A stretch of DNA of 64,000 nt from Hyphomicrobiales bacterium. Lineage in GTDB: Bacteria > Pseudomonadota > Alphaproteobacteria > Rhizobiales > Rhizobiaceae. Made by a program: the position numbers and the translations under genes. Below the pieces are notes generated by a model, which saw nothing but the letters and a program-made list of their open reading frames with translations, did no database searches and had not been told where the DNA came from. The stretch is taken from positions 1,221 through 65,220 of the forward strand of contig UCNG01000020.1 in NCBI GenBank assembly GCA_900473915.1, given 5' to 3'. This document shows, piece after piece, positions 37,048-45,593 of the stretch. Numbering within the stretch: the first letter of the stretch is position 1; each line of letters opens with the position of its first letter.

Positions 37048-38865
37048 ATGGTCGCAGAAACCCGGAACGACGGCCTTGTCGGCCAGAAATCGGATTTGCG
37101 CGAACGCAGGGCCCGGCGGCAGCGCTCGGTGTTCTGGCGTCGCTTCTTCGCGCCCCTGCGCAAGTTTCTCGGCCAATATCTGTTCTCAAGCCTGACGCGC
37201 CGCATCCTGTTTCTCAATCTGGCGGCGCTGGCGGTTCTTGTTTCCGGCATTCTCTATATGAATCAGTTCCGCGAGGGGCTGATCGATGCCAAGATCGAGA
37301 GCCTGCTCACACAGGGCAAGATCATCGCGGGCGCGATTTCGGCTTCCGCGACCATCGACACCAATTCGCTGATGATCGATCCGGAAAAGCTTCTGGAACT
37401 GCAGGCCGGGCAAAGCCTGACGCCCTCGCCGGATTCGCCCGACAACTGGGAATTTCCGATCAACCCGGAAAAGGTCTCTCCGCTGCTGCGCCGGCTGATT
37501 TCGCCGATAAGCACGCGGGCGCGCATCTATGATCGCTACGCCAATATGCTGCTCGATTCGCGCGCGCTCTATTCGCCGAGCTTCCCGTCGGCTGGGCCGG
37601 TGCTTCGCTACGACCTGCCGCCGATTGAGGAAGAGACCCCTTCCATCTGGGAGCGCGCCGGAGCGTGGATTTCGCAGTTGTTCTACGGCGGAGGCCTGCC
37701 GGTCTATCAGGAACAGCCGGGCGGTAACGGCCTCGCCTATCCGGAAATCGTCAAGGCGCTGGCCGGTTCGCCGCAAACAGCGCAGCGGCGCAATGAAAAG
37801 GGCGAGCTGGTGGTCTCCGTCGCCGTCCCGATCCAGCGTTCGCGCGCAATTTTGGGCGTGCTCCTGCTCTCCACCGAAGGCGACGATATCGACAAGATCG
37901 TGCAGGCCGAACGCATGGCGGTTTTCCGCGTGTTCGGCGTCGTGTCGCTGGTCATGGTCATCCTGTCGCTCTTCCTCGCTTCGACGATTGCAAGCCCGCT
38001 GCGCAAGCTTTCCGCCGCCGCCGACCGTGTTCGTCATGGCGTGAAAAGCCGCGTGGAAATTCCTGATTTCTCCGAACGTCAGGATGAGGTCGGCCATCTT
38101 TCCACGTCCATTCGCGAGATGACCGATTCGCTCTATACCCGTATCGAGGCCATCGAGAGCTTTGCCGCCGATGTCAGCCACGAGTTGAAGAACCCCCTCA
38201 CCTCGCTGCGCAGCGCCGTGGAAACCCTGCCGCTCGCCAAGACCGATGAATCGCGCAAGCGCCTGCTCGACATCATCCAGCACGACGTGCGCCGCCTGGA
38301 TCGCCTGATTACCGATATTTCCGATGCGTCGCGTCTGGATGCGGAATTGGCGCGCGAACATATCGACCGTGTCGACATGAAGACGCTTCTCACCAATCTG
38401 GTCACGGCGGCGCGCGAAGTGCGCCGCAACAAGGTCGGCACCGAAATCGTCTTCGATACCGGCAAGCTTCCCGCCGGAAAGAAGGGTTTTTATGTCGCCG
38501 GTCACGATCTGCGTCTCGGTCAGGTGGTGAGCAATCTGATTGAAAATGCCCGGTCTTTCGTGCCTGACGATACGGGGCGCATCGTGGTGACGCTTGCCGG
38601 TGAAGGCAGCCGCCTGCGCGTGCTGGTCGAGGATAATGGTCCGGGCATTCCGATCGAGAATATCGAACGCATCTTCGAGCGCTTCTATACGGATCGTCCG
38701 ACTTCGGAGGCTTTTGGCCAGAATTCCGGCCTCGGCCTGTCGATCAGCCGCCAGATCATCGAAGCCCATGGCGGCACGCTGACGGCAGAAAACATTGTCG
38801 ACCCGGCAAGGCCCGACCAGTTCAAGGGCGCGCGTTTCATCGTCGACCTGCCTGCAAGCGCATGA
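37048..38865 (+). CDS. chvG: Sensor histidine kinase ChvG/BvrS
   Basis: This 605-residue membrane kinase has an N-terminal cytoplasmic stretch, TM1 (about residues 52-72), a periplasmic sensor domain to about residue 285 and TM2 (VFGVVSLVMVILSLFLAS). It continues with a HAMP domain, the H-box SHELKNPLTSLRSAVE, the N-box VVSNLIENARSF, the G1 box EDNGPGIP and the G2 box GLGLSISRQI. It phosphorylates ChvI. In many relatives the periplasmic repressor ExoR controls it. Its end overlaps the hprK start (ATGA). Confidence 0.95.
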   Translation: MVAETRNDGLVGQKSDLRERRARRQRSVFWRRFFAPLRKFLGQYLFSSLTRRILFLNLAALAVLVSGILYMNQFREGLIDAKIESLLTQGKIIAGAISASATIDTNSLMIDPEKLLELQAGQSLTPSPDSPDNWEFPINPEKVSPLLRRLISPISTRARIYDRYANMLLDSRALYSPSFPSAGPVLRYDLPPIEEETPSIWERAGAWISQLFYGGGLPVYQEQPGGNGLAYPEIVKALAGSPQTAQRRNEKGELVVSVAVPIQRSRAILGVLLLSTEGDDIDKIVQAERMAVFRVFGVVSLVMVILSLFLASTIASPLRKLSAAADRVRHGVKSRVEIPDFSERQDEVGHLSTSIREMTDSLYTRIEAIESFAADVSHELKNPLTSLRSAVETLPLAKTDESRKRLLDIIQHDVRRLDRLITDISDASRLDAELAREHIDRVDMKTLLTNLVTAAREVRRNKVGTEIVFDTGKLPAGKKGFYVAGHDLRLGQVVSNLIENARSFVPDDTGRIVVTLAGEGSRLRVLVEDNGPGIPIENIERIFERFYTDRPTSEAFGQNSGLGLSISRQIIEAHGGTLTAENIVDPARPDQFKGARFIVDLPASA

Positions 38866-39344
38866 CGCCCGAAGAGGAAAAAAGCGGATTGCACGCGACG
38901 ACGCTTCAGGTGCGGGGCCGCGGCGTCATGATCATGGGGCGCTCCGGCGCGGGCAAGACCGAGCTTGCGTTGACGCTGGTGGAAAGGGCCCTCCTTCGCG
39001 GCGAGGCCGCTTCGCTGGTCGCGGACGACCGCACATTGCTGCATGTGGAAAGCGGAAGGCTGGTCGCAAGTGTTCCCGCAGCGCTTGCGGGTGGCGTGGA
39101 GATTCGCGGCGCGGGGCTTTTCAAGGTTGCTTTCGCGGAGGCGGCGCCGCTTTATCTCGTCGTCCGGCTTGTGGACCGTGACGAGGCCGAACGCTATCCA
39201 AGCGGCGAGGCCTGGGAGTTCGAGGGCGTTTCGCTCCCCCTGCTTCTTTTGCCCGCTTTGTCGGCCAATGGCGATTCCAACGCACTTTCGCGGGCAATCG
39301 AGGCCAGTTTGTTCTACGAAAAATGGCCTTCGGACGAAGGCTGA
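38862..39344 (+). CDS. hprK: Short HPr kinase/phosphorylase (kinase domain only)
   Basis: The 160-residue protein corresponds to the C-terminal kinase domain of HprK, with Walker A GRSGAGKTE at residues 26-34 and the metal-binding LVADDRT. It lacks the N-terminal domain of Gram-positive HprK (about 310 residues), as in other alphaproteobacteria. It would phosphorylate HPr on serine (Ser61 here). The ATGA overlap with chvG and the proximity of EIIA-Man and HPr genes support a sugar-independent regulatory PTS coupled to ChvGI. Confidence 0.92.
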   Translation: MTPEEEKSGLHATTLQVRGRGVMIMGRSGAGKTELALTLVERALLRGEAASLVADDRTLLHVESGRLVASVPAALAGGVEIRGAGLFKVAFAEAAPLYLVVRLVDRDEAERYPSGEAWEFEGVSLPLLLLPALSANGDSNALSRAIEASLFYEKWPSDEG

Positions 39345-39548
39345 AACGGGCTTCGTTACGAATCGATTAATATTTCGCGACACTGCGGCATTTTGCTTTT
39401 TTCATGGCAGCGTGGGAATTTTTCACTTGCTATCAAGATTTGCGCTGCCAAGATGCACAACTCGCCGGCGTTTTTCCGGCGTGGTTTCAGTGCCATCTGA
39501 CACTCTGGCGGGGTGATGCGGCGGGCACGCGACGGGAGCTTTTATAGT

Positions 39549-39950
39549 ATGATCGGACTCGTGCTTGTCACGCACGGAAGATTGGCCGAAGAGTTTTTGC
39601 ATGCTGTCGAGCATGTAGTCGGGCCGCAGGACAATTTCGAGACCGTGTGCATCGGTGCCGAAGACGATATGGAACAGCGTCGGCGGGATATCGTTGACGC
39701 GGTCGAGCGCGCCGACAATGGCGGCGGGGTCATTATTCTGACCGATATGTTCGGCGGTACGCCGTCCAATCTCGCCATTTCCGTCATGAAGGAAGGCAAG
39801 GTCGAAGTCATCGCAGGTGTCAACCTGCCGATGCTGATCAAGCTGTCGAGCGTGCGCATCGGGGGCGACATCAAGACAGCCCTGCGCGAGGCGCAGGATG
39901 CGGGGCGCAAATATATCAACGTTGCGAGCCAGGTGCTGACAGGAAAATAA
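39549..39950 (+). CDS. PTS EIIA component, mannose/sorbose type (regulatory)
   Basis: The 133-residue EIIA-Man domain protein begins MIGLVLVTHGRLAEEF, in which His9 is the expected phosphorylation site. The middle FGGTPSNLAISVM and C-terminal VRIGGDIKTALREA are typical. No EIIB, EIIC or EIID genes are present, so it likely has a regulatory rather than transport role. The start at 39549 follows GGGAG; an in-frame upstream ATG at 39513 overlaps this region. It lies 204 bp after hprK. Confidence 0.92.
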   Translation: MIGLVLVTHGRLAEEFLHAVEHVVGPQDNFETVCIGAEDDMEQRRRDIVDAVERADNGGGVIILTDMFGGTPSNLAISVMKEGKVEVIAGVNLPMLIKLSSVRIGGDIKTALREAQDAGRKYINVASQVLTGK

Positions 39951-39953
39951 TTC

Positions 39954-40268
39954 ATGCATTCCAGCGTGCCCGTCACCGGCGAATACGAACCCGAAACTGC
40001 AATTTCCCGATCCTTCGAGATCGTCAACAAGCGCGGCCTTCACGCCCGCGCTTCGGCCAAGTTCGTGCAGCTGGTCGATGGCTATAACGCGCATGTCCGC
40101 GTCAGCAAGGACGGCATGACGGTTGGCGGCACGTCGATCATGGGCCTGATGATGCTCGCTGCATCGCCGGGCTGCTGCATCGATGTGAGCGCTTCCGGCG
40201 AACAGGCCGATGCGGTGCTCGACGCGCTCCAGACGCTCATCGCCGATAAGTTTGGCGAAGAATGCTGA
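39954..40268 (+). CDS. ptsH: Phosphocarrier protein HPr
   Basis: This 104-residue HPr has a roughly 17-residue N-terminal extension before the canonical domain. The EI-dependent site His30 sits in NKRGLHARASAKF. The regulatory Ser61 is in VGGTSIMGLMMLAA, equivalent to Ser46, the target of HprK. It follows EIIA by three bases and overlaps the racemase-like gene by seven bases. Confidence 0.95.
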   Translation: MHSSVPVTGEYEPETAISRSFEIVNKRGLHARASAKFVQLVDGYNAHVRVSKDGMTVGGTSIMGLMMLAASPGCCIDVSASGEQADAVLDALQTLIADKFGEEC

Positions 40269-41095
40269 AGCACGGAACCGCTGCCATCGATGATCTCGAT
40301 GATCCGGTGGCCGTTTTCGATGCAGGCATCGGCAGTTACGCTCTGGTCGAATTGATCCGGCGCAGCCAGCCGCAGCGCGACATCATCTATTTCGCCGACC
40401 GTGCCAGTTTTCCTTATGGCGCCAAAAGCCGCGATGAGCTGCTTTCGATCATGCGTCATACGATCCACTATCTGACCGGCCTTGGCGCGCAAACGATCGT
40501 GCTTGCTTCCAATGCCCCATCGGTCATGGTCCTCGACACGCTGAAAAGCGAGTTTCCGGTGCCGGTTTACGGCGTGGCGCCGCCGGTTCGGGCCGCGCTC
40601 GACAAAAGCCGCAGCGGCAAGATCGCGGTCATGGGCGTGCGCTCGATGATCGTGAGCGAAGAGCTTGCGCGTTTTGTCCGGGCCGAAGCCGACAGACCGG
40701 ATGACGTTGCCTTGATCAATGCGTCTGCAATGGTGGAACTGGTGGAAAACGGCGCTTTCCTTCGGCAACCGGACGAAACTGCACAGAAGATTGCTGCATT
40801 TTGCGACGAGATTGCCGCAAGCCACCCGCTCGTCGACACGCTGACCCTCTCCAGCACACACCTGCCATGGCTGAGATCATTCTTCGAGCAGGCGCGTCCG
40901 GACTGGCGGTTTCTTGATCCGGCAGACGATGTGATCGCCGCGCTCCCGCAAACCACAGGCGGCGCGGGCCGAACGGTTGCCCTTGTCACGGAAAGCGAAA
41001 CCTATCCCGTTTCCGGCTTTCGCCACATGCTCGAAATATTGCAGGTCGATCTTCCCTTGACGGTCATTGATCCTCTGCTTGGCAAACATGCCTGA
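40262..41095 (+). CDS. Glutamate racemase-like protein lacking both catalytic cysteines
   Basis: This 277-residue protein aligns with MurI along its length: VAVFDAGIGSYALVEL, FADRASFPYGAKSRDEL, PVPVYGV, VELVENG and LSSTHLPWL. Both catalytic cysteines are replaced: ACNTA reads ASNAP (Ser83) and GCTHYP reads SSTHLP (Ser198). FDSGxGG has also changed to FDAGIGS. It is therefore unlikely to be a standard glutamate racemase and may be a regulatory or repurposed paralogue. It overlaps ptsH by seven bases, suggesting a link with the PTS block. Confidence 0.8.
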   Translation: MLKHGTAAIDDLDDPVAVFDAGIGSYALVELIRRSQPQRDIIYFADRASFPYGAKSRDELLSIMRHTIHYLTGLGAQTIVLASNAPSVMVLDTLKSEFPVPVYGVAPPVRAALDKSRSGKIAVMGVRSMIVSEELARFVRAEADRPDDVALINASAMVELVENGAFLRQPDETAQKIAAFCDEIAASHPLVDTLTLSSTHLPWLRSFFEQARPDWRFLDPADDVIAALPQTTGGAGRTVALVTESETYPVSGFRHMLEILQVDLPLTVIDPLLGKHA

Positions 41096-41169
41096 TATGC
41101 ACGTATAAAGATTTCTTTATATTGCGTTGTGCTTCTGGCTGCAATCTGCTAGTCAAGTCGCCAGCCGGG

Positions 41170-41191
41170 GCGCTTTCCTGCATGGAAAGCC
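41170..41191 (+). promoter_or_regulatory. Small hairpin in the ahcY leader
   Basis: In the 172-bp leader of ahcY, CTTTCC pairs with GGAAAG around a TGCAT loop, with partial flanking pairing. I could not match it to a known SAH or SAM riboswitch. It is noted as a possible regulatory RNA feature only. Confidence 0.25.
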
Positions 41192-41267
41192 GCTCCATAC
41201 TGGAACGCAATTCCGGCCGCAGACTGCTTTTTCGTCGCGCTGGGACTGCCTTTGACTGGAGCACGCG

Positions 41268-42668
41268 ATGACCGCAAGCCAAGATTTTGTCGTCAAGGAC
41301 CTTAGCCTGGCCGATTGGGGCCGCAAGGAACTCGATATCGCAGAAACCGAAATGCCTGGCCTGATGGCTGCCCGCGAGGAATTCGGCAAGTCGCAGCCGC
41401 TGAAGGGCGCGCGCATTTCCGGCTCGCTGCACATGACGATCCAGACCGCTGTTCTGATCGAAACGCTGCAGGCGCTCGGCGCACAGGTCCGCTGGGCCTC
41501 CTGCAACATCTTCTCGACGCAGGATCATGCCGCCGCCGCGATTGCCGCAACCGGCACGCCGGTTTTCGCCATCAAGGGCGAAACGCTTGAAGAATACTGG
41601 ACCTATACCGACAAGATCTTCCAGTGGCCGGACGGTGAACCGTCCAACATGATCCTCGACGATGGCGGCGATGCCACCATGTATATCCTCATCGGCGCGC
41701 GCGCCGAAGCGGGCGAGGACGTTCTTTCGAACCCCGGCTCGGAAGAAGAAGAAGTGCTTTTCGCGCAGATCAAGAAGCGTATGGCTGAAACGCCGGGCTT
41801 CTTCACGCGTCAGCGCGACGCCATCAAGGGCGTGACGGAGGAAACCACCACCGGCGTCAACCGTCTTTACCAGTTGCAGAAGAAGGGCCTCCTGCCCTTC
41901 CCGGCCATCAACGTCAATGACAGCGTCACCAAGTCGAAGTTCGACAACAAGTATGGCTGCAAGGAATCGCTCGTTGACGGCATTCGTCGCGGCACCGACG
42001 TCATGATGGCTGGCAAGGTTGCCGTCGTGTGCGGTTATGGCGATGTGGGCAAGGGTTCCGCCCAGTCGCTCGCCGGTGCAGGCGCTCGCGTCAAGGTGAC
42101 CGAAGTCGATCCGATCTGCGCGCTTCAGGCCGCGATGGACGGCTTCGAGGTCGTGACGCTGGACGACGCCGCTTCGACCGCCGACATTATCGTGACCACG
42201 ACCGGCAACAAGGACGTGATCACCATCGACCATATGCGCAAGTTCAAGGATATGGCGATCGTTGGCAATATCGGCCACTTCGACAATGAAATTCAGGTGG
42301 CTGCACTTCGCAACCTGAAATGGACCAATGTGAAGCCGCAGGTTGACCTTGTCGAGTTCCCGGACGGCAAGCGCATTATCCTGCTTTCCGAAGGCCGCCT
42401 GCTCAATCTGGGCAACGCAACGGGCCATCCGAGCTTCGTCATGTCGGCCTCGTTCACCAATCAGGTTCTGGGCCAGATCGAGCTGTTTACCCGCACCGAC
42501 GCCTACAAGAATGAGGTCTATGTGCTGCCGAAGCATCTCGACGAGAAGGTCGCGCGCCTGCATCTCGACAAGCTCGGCGCCAAGCTGACTGTGCTTTCTG
42601 AGGAACAGGCCGCCTATATCGGCGTCACTCCACAGGGGCCGTTCAAGTCGGAACACTACAGGTATTAA
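41268..42668 (+). CDS. ahcY: Adenosylhomocysteinase
   Basis: The 466-residue SAH hydrolase has the [15 protein letters not shown] and [15 protein letters not shown] segments. It also has the NAD-binding [20 protein letters not shown] and the signature [13 protein letters not shown]. It ends in KSEHYRY, the conserved C-terminus. It splits S-adenosylhomocysteine into homocysteine and adenosine to sustain methylation, including DNA methylation. It has its own terminator at 42699. Confidence 0.98.
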   Translation: MTASQDFVVKDLSLADWGRKELDIAETEMPGLMAAREEFGKSQPLKGARISGSLHMTIQTAVLIETLQALGAQVRWASCNIFSTQDHAAAAIAATGTPVFAIKGETLEEYWTYTDKIFQWPDGEPSNMILDDGGDATMYILIGARAEAGEDVLSNPGSEEEEVLFAQIKKRMAETPGFFTRQRDAIKGVTEETTTGVNRLYQLQKKGLLPFPAINVNDSVTKSKFDNKYGCKESLVDGIRRGTDVMMAGKVAVVCGYGDVGKGSAQSLAGAGARVKVTEVDPICALQAAMDGFEVVTLDDAASTADIIVTTTGNKDVITIDHMRKFKDMAIVGNIGHFDNEIQVAALRNLKWTNVKPQVDLVEFPDGKRIILLSEGRLLNLGNATGHPSFVMSASFTNQVLGQIELFTRTDAYKNEVYVLPKHLDEKVARLHLDKLGAKLTVLSEEQAAYIGVTPQGPFKSEHYRY

Positions 42669-43002
42669 CCATACATTAAGCATTGCACTACATGTTGAGG
42701 CCGGACGGTTGACAAGCTGTCCGGTCTTTCTTTTTGCGTGCAAGATGCTTCACGTGGATTCGCCGGAAGGGTATTGTGTAGGCGAATCAAGGTGTTTGAG
42801 CGGGTGTTTGCGTTGCGCGTTTTTTGCCGTTGTGGCGGGAAGCGAGAGGACGATTCATCCCCTGAATACCTGAAAACGCGTTGACTATCGTGCACTGTGG
42901 CGGCGTGCGTATGGTCAGGCTTTGATGTGTATTGAAGTGTTTTAATACGGCCAGTCTGCCCTCGGGCGGGTTTCATGGCCGGGTGGCGGAGAAAAGGACA
43001 AC
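42669..43002. other. Intergenic region between ahcY and divL
   Basis: This 334-bp stretch holds the ahcY terminator (42699-42735) and then about 265 bp of leader for divL. I see no gene. TTGACT at 42881-42886 could be a -35 box, but no good -10 follows. Confidence 0.5.
42699..42735 (+). terminator. Terminator of ahcY
   Basis: GGCCGGAC (42699-42706) pairs with GTCCGGTC (42719-42726), including one G-T pair. TTTCTTTTT follows. Confidence 0.85.
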
Positions 43003-45579
43003 ATGCCAGAGTTCGGCGCAACGGGGATTTTGCGGAATGTTTCCGCAATCGTTACTGGCAGGCAATGGCGTCCTGCCGCCCATGTTGCAAAGCCGCATGC
43101 CTGGCTCTCCCTGAAAAAAGCCGTGATGAAGGCTTCCGTTTCCCTTGCAACGCTTTTCGCTGCCATACCTGCTTTTGCGCAAGGCGCGGAATCGGCGCGC
43201 ATCGCCCTTCCCTTTGGCGGCGGCAGCGTCGGCGCTTTCGAGGTCATCCAGTTTTCCATGTTCCTCGGCGTGATGGGCGCGGCGCTTCTTTCTGCTGGCT
43301 GGCTGATCCGCGAACGGTCGCGTGTTGCGGCGGAAAACAAGGAACTGCGCTCCAAATTCGCCGACCTCAATCTTGTCGCGCAGCGCAATGAGGCCCTGCT
43401 CAACCTCAAGGATCAGCGCATCGTGGTCTGGGATGGCCACAGCACGCGCGCCGAGGTTGTAGGATTGCTGCCGGACGAAAGTGCGGCGCCGCAGGATCGT
43501 TCGGCATTTCTGGCCTTTGGCCGCTGGCTGCGCCCGCAATCGGTTGTGGCGCTTGAACGTGCCATTGCGATGCTGCGCGAACAGGCGCGGTCTTTCGATC
43601 TCACGGTTGAAACCGTCAACGGCACCCTGCTCGACGTGCGCGGTCGTACTTCCGGCGGCTTTGCGGTGGCGCGTTTCCTGAGCCTCCAGGGCGTACAGGC
43701 GGAACGCGCGGCACTACAGGCGCAGAACCGCGAATTTTCCGAGCGTATCGAGCTCTTCCGCCGTCTTCTCGACCGGATCGACCAGCCGGTTTGGGCACGC
43801 GATGCCAGCGGCCGCGTCGAATGGGTCAATGCGGCCTATGCGCGAGCGGTCGACATGGCCGACGCAAGCCAGGTGATTTCCGAAGGGCGTGAGCTGTTCG
43901 GCGCGCAGGCGCGTCAGCGTCTGGAGCGTGACCGTTTTGCCGAACCTGTCCTGCAGGAACAATTGACGGCTGTCGTGCACGGTGATCGCCGCCTTTTCAA
44001 CGTGACCGATGTGAGCGCGGAAACGGGTTCTGTCGGCCTCGGCTTCGACCTGACCGAAGTGCAGGCCGTGCGCGAAGAGCTGAACCGCACGCTGAAGAGC
44101 CATGCCGAAACGCTGGACCAGCTTTCGACGGCAGTGGCGATTTTCGATCCCGAAATGAAGCTGCAATTCTTCAATCAGGCTTTTGCCAAGCTCTGGTCGC
44201 TCGATACGGCCTGGCTGGAATCGCAGCCGAGCAACACGCTGATCCTCGACCGCTTGCGTTCGGAAGGCAAGCTGCCCGAACAGCCGGAATGGCGCAAGTG
44301 GAAGGATTCCGTCCTTTCCGCCTATCGCGCTGTCGAGCCGCAGGAACATATGTGGCATTTGCCGGATACCCGGACCATGCGCGTTGTCGCCAATCCGCAT
44401 CCGCAAGGCGGCGTCACCTGGTTCTTCGAGAACATGACCGAAAAGTTCGAGCTCGAAGGCCGTTATAACACGCTCATCAAGGTGCAGGGCGAAACGCTCG
44501 ACCATCTGGCGGAAGCCGTGGCGGTGTTCGGCTCCGATGGCCGTATCCGGCTTTCCAACCCATCCTTTGCCGATCTGTGGGCGCTGCCGATGCCGCTTAT
44601 CGTCGAAGGCACGCATATCTCGTCGATTGCCAGGATATGCAGCGAGCGCGGCGGCAATGGCTTGTGGGATGATTTCGTCTCCACCGTCACCGGCTTCCTC
44701 GACAAGCGCGACGGCCGCATGGGGCAGGTGGAGCTGGACGATGGCACCATTCTTTCCTTTGCCGTGGTTCCGCTGCCCAAGGGCCAGACCATGCTGACCT
44801 TCATCGACGTCACCGACACGGTGCGCGTCGAGCGGGCGCTGAAGGAAAAGAACGAGGCGCTGGAACTGGCCGACCAGATCAAGAACGATTTCGTCCAGCA
44901 CGTCTCCTATGAACTGCGTTCGCCGCTGACCAACATCATCGGCTTTACCGAACTGTTGCAGACCCCGGCTTTCGGGTCGCTCAACGAACGCCAGATCGAA
45001 TATCTCGACCATATCAGCACGTCGTCATCGGTTCTGCTGACCATCGTCAACGACATTCTGGATCTTGCCACCGTCGATGCGGGCATCATGGAACTGGAGG
45101 TTGGCGACGTTTCCGTCGTGGAGGCGATTTCGGCTGCCGCCTCTCGCGTCAGCGAGCGGATGCGCGACCACGATATCGGTCTCGATGTCGACATTGCCGA
45201 CGATGTGGATGTGTTCAAGGCCGACGCCAACCGTGTCCGTCAGGTGCTTTTCAACCTCCTGTCCAACGCCACAAATTATGCGCCGGAAGGCTCCAGCATC
45301 CGGCTGCAAGTGGCGCGTGAAGGATCGGAAATCGTCTTCGCGGTCCACGATGACGGTCCGGGCATGCCGGGCGAGGTCCTCGATACGGTTTTCAAGCGCT
45401 TCCAGTCCTATCCGAATGGCGGCCGCCGCCGCGGCGCCGGGCTTGGACTTGCCATCGTCAAGAGCTTTGTCGAACTGCATGGCGGATCGGTGGATATCGA
45501 TACGGGTTCCGGTCGCGGAACAACGGTAATTTGCCGCTTTCCATCGGAAACACGCAGCTTCCGCATCGCCGCCGAATAA
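43003..45579 (+). CDS. divL: DivL-like tyrosine pseudo-histidine kinase
   Basis: This 858-residue protein has a membrane anchor near residues 83-103 and several PAS-like domains between residues 250 and 600. A HisKA/HATPase module follows. In the H-box the phospho-acceptor histidine is tyrosine: DFVQHVSYELRSPLTNI, Tyr636 (codon at 44908). This is the hallmark of Caulobacter DivL, which binds phosphorylated DivK and controls CckA. ATP-binding boxes are intact (FNLLSNATNYAPEG, DDGPGMP, GAGLGLAIVK). AAAAGGA precedes this start. An in-frame ATG at 43126 would begin with a signal-peptide-like sequence. Confidence 0.9.
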   Translation: MPEFGATGILRNVSAIVTGRQWRPAAHVAKPHAWLSLKKAVMKASVSLATLFAAIPAFAQGAESARIALPFGGGSVGAFEVIQFSMFLGVMGAALLSAGWLIRERSRVAAENKELRSKFADLNLVAQRNEALLNLKDQRIVVWDGHSTRAEVVGLLPDESAAPQDRSAFLAFGRWLRPQSVVALERAIAMLREQARSFDLTVETVNGTLLDVRGRTSGGFAVARFLSLQGVQAERAALQAQNREFSERIELFRRLLDRIDQPVWARDASGRVEWVNAAYARAVDMADASQVISEGRELFGAQARQRLERDRFAEPVLQEQLTAVVHGDRRLFNVTDVSAETGSVGLGFDLTEVQAVREELNRTLKSHAETLDQLSTAVAIFDPEMKLQFFNQAFAKLWSLDTAWLESQPSNTLILDRLRSEGKLPEQPEWRKWKDSVLSAYRAVEPQEHMWHLPDTRTMRVVANPHPQGGVTWFFENMTEKFELEGRYNTLIKVQGETLDHLAEAVAVFGSDGRIRLSNPSFADLWALPMPLIVEGTHISSIARICSERGGNGLWDDFVSTVTGFLDKRDGRMGQVELDDGTILSFAVVPLPKGQTMLTFIDVTDTVRVERALKEKNEALELADQIKNDFVQHVSYELRSPLTNIIGFTELLQTPAFGSLNERQIEYLDHISTSSSVLLTIVNDILDLATVDAGIMELEVGDVSVVEAISAAASRVSERMRDHDIGLDVDIADDVDVFKADANRVRQVLFNLLSNATNYAPEGSSIRLQVAREGSEIVFAVHDDGPGMPGEVLDTVFKRFQSYPNGGRRRGAGLGLAIVKSFVELHGGSVDIDTGSGRGTTVICRFPSETRSFRIAAE

Positions 45580-45593
45580 GATAAAGGGTGCCC

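Noticed and set aside
37186-38769. Minus-strand open frame of 527 codons opposite chvG
   Set aside because: It is a shadow of the sensor kinase; the kinase boxes on the plus strand are decisive.
41096-41267. Possible SAH or SAM riboswitch upstream of ahcY
   Set aside because: Only a short hairpin could be drawn; the conserved core of the known classes was not found by eye. A covariance-model search would decide.
41064-42743. Minus-strand open frame of 559 codons opposite ahcY
   Set aside because: It is antisense to a perfectly conserved adenosylhomocysteinase and its composition is that of a shadow frame.
42745-42765. Partial parS-like CTTCACGTGGATTC
   Set aside because: It has several mismatches to the parS core and is not palindromic; treated as chance.
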